Shown: in pieces, positions 17,358 through 24,538 of the stretch
Position numbering within the stretch: the first letter of the stretch is position 1
Layout of the letters: each line of letters starts with the position of its first letter
DNA from: Cytophagales bacterium
GTDB taxonomy: Bacteria; Bacteroidota; Bacteroidia; Cytophagales; Cytophagaceae
Direction: 5' to 3'
Length of the DNA stretch: 54,593 bases
Assembly (NCBI GenBank): GCA_013297765.1
Contig: JAAFID010000003.1
Coordinates: 1-54,593, forward strand
Translations under genes and position numbers: made by a program
Notes under the pieces: generated by a model
The model's database searches: none
What the model saw: the letters and a program-made list of their open reading frames with translations, nothing else
What the model was told of the DNA's origin: nothing

Positions 17358-17978
17358 ATGAATAATCAACATCACCGAATCACTACCCTTGTAGATGGCG
17401 TATTTGCTATCGTTATGACTCTTTTGGTTTTTGATTTTAAGATTCCGCATCTTTCCGAGGCCAAGGTAGATACGCTGATTACAGCAAAGCTATGGTTGCT
17501 ATGGCCACGTTTTATCAGCTATGTATTGAGTTGTGTGGTGCTAGGTATTTTTTGGATTTACCACCACAATCAATTTCGCTTCATAGTGAAAGTAGATAGA
17601 AACCTTTTATGGATTAATATCTTATTCATCATTGCGGTAGCATTTGTACCATTCTCGGCAGCGTTAATAGGCGAATATGCCAGTCACAAAGCAGCAATAG
17701 TGGTTTATGGTATTAACCTTATTGCTATAGGTCAAGTGCTGTACTTGCATTGGCGATATGCCACTGGTCAATATCGATTGGTACGCAAAGAACTTTCGGA
17801 AGAAATTATCAAGAATGTGAACAATAGAATTATGGGGGCAAATATTTTTTATGGTGTGGCGGTAGTGGTTTCTTTTTTTGCTCCAGCCATTAGTTTACTT
17901 ATTTATATACTAGTGCCACTTTATCATGTGCGACCTACTAAATACAAGCATTTGGCAGGGGAAGAGAAAAATGGATAG
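17358..17978 (+). CDS. TMEM175-family potassium channel-like membrane protein
   Basis: 206 residues with six hydrophobic helices. The first helix, RITTLVDGVFAIVMTLLV, matches the RxxxFSDGvfAIxxTLLV signature of the DUF1211/TMEM175 family, whose bacterial members form tetrameric potassium channels. The second element FWIYHHNQFRFI-KVDRNLLWIN is also typical. The FSD triad that packs the pore helices is here LVD, so only the Asp and the following Gly are kept. The gene diverges from perR and is followed by a 338-bp empty stretch, so it is probably transcribed alone. Channel activity is inferred from family. Confidence 0.8.
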   Translation: MNNQHHRITTLVDGVFAIVMTLLVFDFKIPHLSEAKVDTLITAKLWLLWPRFISYVLSCVVLGIFWIYHHNQFRFIVKVDRNLLWINILFIIAVAFVPFSAALIGEYASHKAAIVVYGINLIAIGQVLYLHWRYATGQYRLVRKELSEEIIKNVNNRIMGANIFYGVAVVVSFFAPAISLLIYILVPLYHVRPTKYKHLAGEEKNG

Positions 17979-18316
17979 TACACATTTTATCTACTCCGCT
18001 CATTTTTTTAGTAACTGTTTGGGGTAATTTTTAGCATGTACTTTTAAACCAATTAGAGGCAAATCATACATGGCTACCGCACCAAGTTGAATTAGTCGAA
18101 AACTCACAACTCGAAACTAAATTTATAACTACCTACACAATGTTCTGCATAAATAAATGATTTTTATAGGTTTGTATAAAAATACCTTATTTTGTAGTGT
18201 TTATTAAACTTTTACTTTCGTTTCGACAAACCTAAGTGAAGGATTTAAGACAAAACCATACAATCTGCAACAAGATATTCAAAGTTTTTGTACTTAGTTT
18301 TTACAAATATCAGCAT
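17979..18316. other. 338-bp intergenic stretch without recognisable genes
   Basis: AT-rich spacer between two converging genes. Neither a clear terminator hairpin nor an open reading frame with signal or domain features could be found, and no tRNA-like fold was seen. Confidence 0.5.
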
Positions 18317-19096
18317 CTATTTTTTAAAAATCTTAAAAGTTTTATTATCTGCATTGATGTAGTAAATGCCAGATGGCTCGGCTTTTACATCAATTTCTTT
18401 GCCTCTACCCTTTAGTTTTGAATTGCCATAAGCGTCTAATATTTCATAATCTGAATCACGGGTTAAAAAGATTTTATCGCTTACTCTTTTTGGGTAAAAA
18501 TCTACAGGTGGCAAAGTAGAATTAAATTCGCCTACTTGAGAATAAAATACTTGTCCATCTCCTTCTACATACTTGATTCTAAATTTGTTGATTCCTGAGT
18601 TGTGATAAACTGGGATTTCATAATTGCACATAATCGCCGATTCTTTGCCCTTTATTTCTTTGATTACCGACCATGAATTATTTACAAAATGCTCTACTAT
18701 CATTTTACCATTAGGTTTTTCGCCCTTTGTAGCCCACGTAAGGTGCTCGCTAGTAACAGTAACTGAGTTAAAGTTGAAACTACTGGTAGATTTCAGTACT
18801 TGTGGATTGAGAATTTTAGGCTTGCAATCTTCTTTATGTACTATTTTGATTGCAATAGGATCGTGCAATTTATGGTGCGAAAGGTCAATTTCATAGGCAC
18901 TAGATAGAATGTTGGAATATACTCTAGTATTATTCACAAAAACTTCTATAGTACAAAAATCTTTATTGCCACCGCCTGAAAATGGATTTTGAACATAAAT
19001 GTTTTTTCCTTGGTAAACACCCGATAGTACAATTTCTGCCGCATGCAACCATGTGCTACAGAATATTGTGAAAAGAATTAAAAACCTATATTTCAT
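18317..19096 (-). CDS. secreted protein with T9SS type A-like tail, unknown function
   Basis: 259 residues with a signal peptide (RFLILFTIFCSTWLHA, cleavage before AEIVL). The body has two beta-rich Ig/fibronectin-like parts: residues ~20-105 (QGKNIYVQNPFSGGG, CTIEVFVNNTRVYSN) and ~106-200 (SVTVTSEHLTWATKGE, INKFRIKYVEGDGQ). The end (SDKIFLTRDSDYEILDAYGN, GIYYINADNKTFKIFKK) resembles the second half of the type A sorting domain, so export by the T9SS is likely. No enzyme motif was recognised. It diverges from the asparagine-synthetase-B-like gene with a 275-bp spacer that holds an AT-rich inverted repeat (19187-19216). Confidence 0.75.
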   Translation of the reverse strand: MKYRFLILFTIFCSTWLHAAEIVLSGVYQGKNIYVQNPFSGGGNKDFCTIEVFVNNTRVYSNILSSAYEIDLSHHKLHDPIAIKIVHKEDCKPKILNPQVLKSTSSFNFNSVTVTSEHLTWATKGEKPNGKMIVEHFVNNSWSVIKEIKGKESAIMCNYEIPVYHNSGINKFRIKYVEGDGQVFYSQVGEFNSTLPPVDFYPKRVSDKIFLTRDSDYEILDAYGNSKLKGRGKEIDVKAEPSGIYYINADNKTFKIFKK

Positions 19097-19328
19097 AAAA
19101 ACTTATTTATATTCAATCTCTAGTGTGGTATAAAATTGAAGATATTTTAAAGTGTGTGTGTAATTATATACAATTAAAACTTGGATAATATCAAAAATCA
19201 ATATTTTTTGAATATTTTACAAGCAGTTGTTACAAATATGATAAAGTTAGTTCAATAGAGTAGCCATAAATCAGGAAATATTTTATAGGTGAAAATAAAA
19301 ATAACGAAATTCATCGTGTGTAGATTGC

Positions 19329-19336
19329 TAAATTTG
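19329..19336 (+). promoter_or_regulatory. -7 element of the 19372 gene
   Basis: TAAATTTG, exact TAnnTTTG, 35 bp before the ATG. No -33 TTG at standard spacing. Confidence 0.45.
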
Positions 19337-19371
19337 CCATTCATTATGCTTTAAACCCATATCGAAAAAGG

Positions 19372-20634
19372 ATGAAAAAAACAGGATTCGTATTCATTTT
19401 TGGCCTATTGCTAGTAAGGTTGAGCATAGCCTCGCACCTGCTGATACCAATGGATAAAACGCAAAAAAATCATTTAAAAAGCTACGGCTTGGCCTACTGG
19501 GTGCTTACCCAAGATGCAGAAGTAAATTGGTTACTTAATTATAGGGGCGGAAGTTTTCTAATTAAATATGATAAAAAAATAGAGACCGAATCTATGATTA
19601 GGGGCATTAGCTACGATGTAATTTCTGATGCGCAAGCCAATTCTATTTTGGACGAAATCAATAATCCTGATGCCAATATGGATGCAGTAAAGCTAGAAAA
19701 AGCCCCCAAAGTTGCCGTGTATTCGCCAAAAACAAAACTGCCTTGGGATGATGCCGTAACCATGGTGCTCAAATATGCTGAAATACCCTACACTGTTGTC
19801 TTCGACGATGAGGTGATGAATGGGGAACTACCCAAATATGATTGGTTACATTTATTTCATGAAGATTTTACAGGGCAATATGGTAAGTTTTACATGTCTT
19901 ATAAGCATGAGGCTTGGTATCAGCAGCAGCAAAAAGACTATGAGGAGTCGGCAAGAAAACATGGGCTAAACAAAGTATCGGAATTAAAGCTAGCGGTGGT
20001 AAAAAAAATCAAGGAATTTTGTGCTGGTGGTGGTTTTTTGTTTGCCATGTGTTCGGCAACCGATACCTACGACATTGCACTAGCTGCTGAGGGAATAGAT
20101 ATATGTGAAACCATGTATGATGGCGACCCCGCAGATCCCAATGCAGGTAGAAAATTAGACTACACCAAATCGCTTGCTTTTACAGATTTTTCTTTGGTGA
20201 TGAATCCCTATGAATATGAGTATTCTAACATAGACAATCAGCCAGCAGATAGGCATGTAGCAGAACCAAATGATTATTTTACACTATTTCAATTTTCTGC
20301 AAAATGGGATCCTATACCTACCATGCTAACGCAAAATCATGAAAATAATGTGAAAGGTTTTATGGGGCAAACTACTGCATTTAAGAAAAAATTAATCAAA
20401 CCCGAAGTGCTGGTGATGGGCGAAAACAGAGAACTAGGCGAGGCAAGATACATACATGGTACACTGGCCAAAGGTACTTGGACATTTTACGGTGGTCACG
20501 ACCCAGAAGACTATCAACACCACGTACACGAAGAGCCAACAGATTTAAATCTTCACCCCAATTCTCCAGGATTTAGATTAATATTAAATAATATCTTATT
20601 TCCAGCCGCAAAGAAAAAGAAACAGAAAACTTAG
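19372..20634 (+). CDS. exported protein of the family labelled 'asparagine synthetase B' in Bacteroidota
   Basis: 420 residues with a signal peptide (MKKTGFVFIFGLLLVRLSIA). It begins SHLLIPMDKTQKNHLKSYGL and contains NWLLNYRGGSFL, KLPWDDAVTMVLKYAEIPY, GGGFLFAMCSATDTYDIAL with Cys227 at a possible nucleophile elbow, and KGTWTFYGGHDPEDYQHH. I recall this family being carried in databases as asparagine synthetase B, but no N-terminal Cys2 glutaminase or ATP-pyrophosphatase SGGxDS motif is present, and the protein is exported. The Gly-Gly-Gly-x-x-x-Ala-x-Cys region resembles class I glutamine-amidotransferase or ThuA-like folds. Function unknown; the usual name is probably wrong. Confidence 0.75.
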   Translation: MKKTGFVFIFGLLLVRLSIASHLLIPMDKTQKNHLKSYGLAYWVLTQDAEVNWLLNYRGGSFLIKYDKKIETESMIRGISYDVISDAQANSILDEINNPDANMDAVKLEKAPKVAVYSPKTKLPWDDAVTMVLKYAEIPYTVVFDDEVMNGELPKYDWLHLFHEDFTGQYGKFYMSYKHEAWYQQQQKDYEESARKHGLNKVSELKLAVVKKIKEFCAGGGFLFAMCSATDTYDIALAAEGIDICETMYDGDPADPNAGRKLDYTKSLAFTDFSLVMNPYEYEYSNIDNQPADRHVAEPNDYFTLFQFSAKWDPIPTMLTQNHENNVKGFMGQTTAFKKKLIKPEVLVMGENRELGEARYIHGTLAKGTWTFYGGHDPEDYQHHVHEEPTDLNLHPNSPGFRLILNNILFPAAKKKKQKT

Positions 20635-20639
20635 CAATT

Positions 20640-20675
20640 TTCAGATTGCTATTATACTTCAGATTGCTATTATAC
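20640..20675. repeat. perfect tandem duplication of an 18-mer
   Basis: TTCAGATTGCTATTATAC occurs twice with no gap directly after the stop of the 19372 gene and just before its terminator. Only two copies; likely a recent slippage event. Confidence 0.9.
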
Positions 20676-20679
20676 TATA

Positions 20680-20733
20680 AAAAAACTTCCACAAATACCA
20701 GTCACTTAATTGACCTCTTTGTGGAAGTTTTTT
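20680..20733. terminator. bidirectional terminator between convergent genes
   Basis: AAAAAACTTCCACAAA and TTTGTGGAAGTTTTTT pair perfectly around a 22-nt loop that has its own GTCA/TGAC stem. The T/A runs on both sides serve the plus-strand gene (end 20634) and tsf (minus, end 20753). Confidence 0.85.
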
Positions 20734-20752
20734 ATATGGCAAAATAAAGTTA

Positions 20753-21595
20753 TTATCCGGCTACAGATACTCTTTTAAATTCTGTAACAGTAAGTCCTTT
20801 GGTGATGCTGTCAAGATATTGAGCAATTGTTTTAGAACCATCTTTTACAAAATCCTGATTTAGCAAAGTATTGTCTTTGTAAAATTTGTTCAATTTACCT
20901 AGTGCAATTTTCTCTAGCATGGCTTCTGGCTTGCCTTCGGCACGTGCTTGTTCTTTACCTATTTCTATTTCTCTTTCGATTGTTTTAGCATCTACACCGT
21001 CTTTGTCCACAGCTATTGGTTTCATGGCGGCTATCTGCATTGAAACGTCCTTGCCAGCCTCTACTACAGCACTACCATTGCCACCTTTTAGGGCTACAAG
21101 TACCCCTAATTTTAAGTTAGAGTGAATGTATGGTACCACGCACTCTCCTTTAATCACAAAGTAGTTGCTGATTTCTACTTTCTCCCCTATTTTTCCTACT
21201 AGGTCAATCACATGCTCTTGAGCAGTTCTGCCATCGGCAAGATTGTGGCTAAGCAACTCGGCTGCTGTAGCAGGTTTTTTTTCTGCTGCCAATTCCAAAA
21301 TTGCATTTCCTAGTTTTTGAAAGTCATCCGTTTTAGCTACGAAATCTGTTTCACAGTTAATAGCAACAAGCACACCTTCTGTTGCTGCTGCATTTACTTT
21401 TATAAATATTGCACCTTCTGAGGCTTCTTTATCAGAGCGAGATGCAGACACTTTTTGACCTTTTTTTCTAAGGATATCAATAGCCGCTTCAAAGTCACCA
21501 TTTGCTTCTGTTAATGCTTTTTTGCAGTCCATCATACCTGCACCAGTCATTGTTCTTAGCTTGTTTACGTCAGAGGCAGAAATTACCATTTCCAT
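20753..21595 (-). CDS. tsf: translation elongation factor Ts
   Basis: 280 residues. EF-Ts is the nucleotide exchange factor of EF-Tu. The N-terminal UBA-like domain has VNKLRTMTGAGMMDCKKALT (residues ~10-30), then EAAIDILRKKGQK, and the core contains GVLVAINCETDFVAK, the strongly conserved EF-Tu contact, plus ALKGGNGSAVVEAGKDVSMQ. Two ATG codons are possible (21595, 21589). Unusually, the neighbour upstream is divergent pdxH rather than rpsB, so tsf is transcribed alone from its own promoter (21635-21666) and ends in the bidirectional terminator. Confidence 0.97.
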   Translation of the reverse strand: MEMVISASDVNKLRTMTGAGMMDCKKALTEANGDFEAAIDILRKKGQKVSASRSDKEASEGAIFIKVNAAATEGVLVAINCETDFVAKTDDFQKLGNAILELAAEKKPATAAELLSHNLADGRTAQEHVIDLVGKIGEKVEISNYFVIKGECVVPYIHSNLKLGVLVALKGGNGSAVVEAGKDVSMQIAAMKPIAVDKDGVDAKTIEREIEIGKEQARAEGKPEAMLEKIALGKLNKFYKDNTLLNQDFVKDGSKTIAQYLDSITKGLTVTEFKRVSVAG

Positions 21596-21634
21596 ATTAT
21601 TTGTTTATTAATGATTTTATGTTTTTTGAAGTTT

Positions 21635-21666
21635 TAAAATTAGCAAGAAACCCACAGTAAACAAAA
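21635..21666 (-). promoter_or_regulatory. tsf promoter
   Basis: On the minus strand TTTTG (21666-21662), a 19-bp spacer and TAATTTTA (21642-21635). This matches the Bacteroidota -33/-7 consensus apart from the last base, about 40 bp before the ATG. Confidence 0.5.
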
Positions 21667-21690
21667 TCCAAATTTGGTTTTAGAAAGTAT

Positions 21691-21698
21691 TAACTTTG
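21691..21698 (+). promoter_or_regulatory. -7 element of the pdxH promoter
   Basis: TAACTTTG, exact consensus, 18 bp before the ATG at 21717. An upstream TTG start at 21696 would lie inside this element, which argues for the ATG. Confidence 0.5.
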
Positions 21699-21716
21699 AA
21701 TTTTAAATTACTTTAC

Positions 21717-22349
21717 ATGAATTTAGCAGCAATTAGAAAAGATTATAAGTTAAAAGAACTTGACATAAATCATTTAGATTTCAATCCTTTTGCTCAATTT
21801 GGTATTTGGTTGCAAGAGGCTATAGATACCGATGTAAACGAACCTACGGCTATGAACCTAGCCACAGTAGATACTGAGGGGCAGCCTACCTCTAGAATAG
21901 TTTTGCTAAAAGGCGTAGAAAAAGAAGCATTTCGTTTTTTTACAAATTATGAAAGTAAAAAAGGAAATGATTTGCTGGCCAACCCCAAGGCAGCCCTAAA
22001 CTTTTTTTGGCCAGAGCTAGAGCGACAAGTACGCATATTGGGTCATGTACAGAAGGTTTCGAACCAAGAGTCAGACGATTACTTTTTTTCTCGTCCTATA
22101 GAAAGCCAGATTGGGGCTCATGCCTCACCTCAAAGTGCCAAAATTGCAAATAGGGAAGTACTGGAAATAAATGTGGCAAATACCATGAAGACCTATCATA
22201 GTGCTATGCTAAGGCCTGAATTTTGGGGAGGGTATGCCGTGCAACCTTTTTATTTCGAATTTTGGCAAGGCAGACCTAGCAGGCTGCACGATAGACTGGT
22301 GTATGAATTGGTAGCTGGTCAATGGGAAATTGCTAGAATAGCTCCTTAA
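21717..22349 (+). CDS. pdxH: pyridoxamine 5'-phosphate oxidase
   Basis: 210-residue FMN enzyme of vitamin B6 salvage and synthesis, oxidising pyridoxine or pyridoxamine 5'-phosphate to pyridoxal 5'-phosphate. Family landmarks: NPFAQFGIWLQEAID, ATVDTEGQPTSRIVLLKG (FMN), FFTNYESKKGNDL, FFWPELERQVRILGHV, SRPIESQIGAHASPQS, and the C-terminal FEFWQGRPSRLHDRLVY substrate motif. Length is normal. The ATG at 21717 was preferred over a TTG at 21696. miaE follows after 21 bp, probably on the same transcript. Confidence 0.96.
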   Translation: MNLAAIRKDYKLKELDINHLDFNPFAQFGIWLQEAIDTDVNEPTAMNLATVDTEGQPTSRIVLLKGVEKEAFRFFTNYESKKGNDLLANPKAALNFFWPELERQVRILGHVQKVSNQESDDYFFSRPIESQIGAHASPQSAKIANREVLEINVANTMKTYHSAMLRPEFWGGYAVQPFYFEFWQGRPSRLHDRLVYELVAGQWEIARIAP

Positions 22350-22370
22350 ATATTTAACAAAAAGATAATT

Positions 22371-22952
22371 ATGCTGGGTTTAAAACTCGCCACAGATCCA
22401 CGTTGGGTGGATATAGCGAACATGTCGATAGGAGAAATATTGATAGACCATGCCTACTGCGAGCAGAAGGCTGCAACTACCTGTATATCGCTTATTATTA
22501 TGTTTCCCGACAGAGAAAAATTAGTAGAAGTGCTGTCTCCAATAGTAAGTGAGGAATGGGGGCACTTTCGTATGGTGCTAAAAGAGATGAATAAACGAGG
22601 CTATAAACTAGGTGCAAAGCGGTCGGATAACTATGTGGTACAATTGATGAAGCTTGAACGCAAAGGAGGAATTATAGAAAGGCAATTGATGGATAGGCTA
22701 CTGATTAGTGCATTAATAGAAGCCAGAAGCTGTGAGCGTTTCAGGCTACTATCAGAGCATATTAGTGATATTGAATTAAGAGACTTTTACAAAGAATTGA
22801 TGATATCAGAGGCTGGGCATTATGTCACTTTTGTAGATTTGGCAAAAGAATACATGCCTGAGGAAGTAGTAAAAGAAAGACTTAACGACATGTTGCTAGA
22901 GGAAGCAAAAATAATAGAAAGCCTTGCTATGCGTGGCGATAGAATGCATTAG
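22371..22952 (+). CDS. miaE: tRNA-(ms2io6A)-hydroxylase MiaE
   Basis: 193-residue non-haem di-iron monooxygenase of the ferritin-like fold that hydroxylates the isopentenyl group of ms2i6A37 in tRNA. Iron ligands are visible as EILIDHAYCEQKAA, SEEWGHFRMV, EARSCERFRLL and SEAGHYVTFV, i.e. two E-x-x-H pairs with additional Glu residues. It follows pdxH by 21 bp and converges with the FAD oxidoreductase gene. Confidence 0.92.
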   Translation: MLGLKLATDPRWVDIANMSIGEILIDHAYCEQKAATTCISLIIMFPDREKLVEVLSPIVSEEWGHFRMVLKEMNKRGYKLGAKRSDNYVVQLMKLERKGGIIERQLMDRLLISALIEARSCERFRLLSEHISDIELRDFYKELMISEAGHYVTFVDLAKEYMPEEVVKERLNDMLLEEAKIIESLAMRGDRMH

Positions 22953-23008
22953 GAAAACTCAACAATAATCCTGATTGCATTGATTATGTTTAAAGAACAT
23001 TCATATTT

Positions 23009-24538
23009 TTACTCCTCATTTGCCAACTGAATTTTATCTATCAAATAACCATGGCCTAAAATTTCGCTGCACGTTTTTATAGCTGCTATGGCAACACCGT
23101 AAACACCATGGGTATGCAGATTTTGCCCTGTCATTAGTAGATTAGGAATTTTAGTTTTTACAGCAACAAAAGATTTTATAGGGTCGTTGCAATCTTTTAA
23201 TATTCCATAAAGAGAACCATCATGTGTACCTATATAATCTCGGTAGGTGAGCGGTGTTGAGGCATAATAACTGTGCAATTGCTCTCTAATATTTGGAAAT
23301 AATTTTTCCATTCTATCCAATAATTTTTCTGCTTTCTCGACCTTAAATTTTTGGTATGCCTCTCCTCTATCGTCCTCTTCGGAAGTGGTGTTGTAAGTAT
23401 TTTCCCATTCCTTCATTTCATCGTAACGCATGTAGGCTATGGCAATACCGTTTTCGGCATATTCAGTAGCCTTTGAGTGTGCACAACAGTAAAAAGCAAA
23501 AGAGTGTGGCCAATTTTCTTGAGTGTAATTTATAGCTCCCCATGCATCATGCCCACTCATGTGATAGATGTTGTGGTCTTTGTATGGGAAAGTATTTTTT
23601 TTAAATACCAAATTGAGTATAAAACAAGAGGCTGTATTTTCAAGGCTTTTGATGCGATTGCGATAAGATTTGCGAATCATGTTAGATGATATCATATCCA
23701 ATGTTGGCGACGGATGTATGGCCGAGATAAAAAGCTTTCCCTCTATCTCTCTGCCATCTTGCAATATAGCTTTTGTCATCTGCTCATCTTCTACCTCAAG
23801 TTTTACTACTTTTGCCCTATTGATTACTTTACTTTTATTGTTTCTAATATTTTTGGTAATCAGTCTTTCCAGTTGCGAACTACCATCTACAAATCTATGC
23901 GAACTAAGTATATAGGTATTAATAACTAATGCGTGCATGTACAAAGGCGATTTATCAGCCTCGCCAGCATATAGCACATTGGGCGTTGCTAGTACTGCCC
24001 GCAAGCGAAGGTCTTGTGTAAGTGTATTGATAAATTGTGCTGCATTGATAGAAAGCATAGGCATATCGCTTATAAAATCTGATGCCCCATGTTCTAGATT
24101 GTAAAGTGGAAATTGTTTTACAATATGCTGAATAGTGTCGACGTATGTGTTTATTGCAAGTGCTTCATTGGGGAAATCGGCTATTAAATTTTTGACAAAT
24201 CTGTCATAGCCTATGGATTGCACATAAAATTTTTCTTCCCCTTCAAAATAGGTTCTATCAAAGCCTTCTTCATTGAGTGGTTGTAGTTTTAGCTTGTGCA
24301 TAAACCCCAAATAGGTAAAAATTTTATGGAGGGCCTGCCCTTTTTCCAACCCACCTACATAGTGCACACCAGTATCGAAAATACAGCGGTCACGCACAAA
24401 TGTTTGCAAGCTACCACCTAGCTGGCGGTTCTTTTCTAGCACACAAACGCTATATCCTTCATTGCTTAGAAAATTGGCACATAGTAGGCCACCCAAACCA
24501 CTACCAACAATTACTACATCATACATTTCAGATTGCAT
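23009..24538 (-). CDS. CrtI/retinol-saturase-like FAD oxidoreductase of the polyene cluster
   Basis: 509 residues. The N-terminal Rossmann motif VVIVGSGLGGLLCANFLS and VCVLEKNRQLGGSLQTF define an FAD enzyme of the phytoene-desaturase/retinol-saturase group; the C-terminal GQNLHTHGVYGVAIAAIKTC closes the FAD site, as in CrtI-like proteins. The start ATG at 24538 overlaps the upstream fusion gene stop by 11 bp (ATGCAATCTGA), so translation is coupled, and it is the last gene of the minus-strand operon. Such enzymes add, remove or isomerise double bonds in polyenes, so it may adjust the aryl-polyene chain; the exact reaction is unknown. The longer frame starting at 24613 only adds an unlikely extension. 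Confidence 0.85.
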   Translation of the reverse strand: MQSEMYDVVIVGSGLGGLLCANFLSNEGYSVCVLEKNRQLGGSLQTFVRDRCIFDTGVHYVGGLEKGQALHKIFTYLGFMHKLKLQPLNEEGFDRTYFEGEEKFYVQSIGYDRFVKNLIADFPNEALAINTYVDTIQHIVKQFPLYNLEHGASDFISDMPMLSINAAQFINTLTQDLRLRAVLATPNVLYAGEADKSPLYMHALVINTYILSSHRFVDGSSQLERLITKNIRNNKSKVINRAKVVKLEVEDEQMTKAILQDGREIEGKLFISAIHPSPTLDMISSNMIRKSYRNRIKSLENTASCFILNLVFKKNTFPYKDHNIYHMSGHDAWGAINYTQENWPHSFAFYCCAHSKATEYAENGIAIAYMRYDEMKEWENTYNTTSEEDDRGEAYQKFKVEKAEKLLDRMEKLFPNIREQLHSYYASTPLTYRDYIGTHDGSLYGILKDCNDPIKSFVAVKTKIPNLLMTGQNLHTHGVYGVAIAAIKTCSEILGHGYLIDKIQLANEE

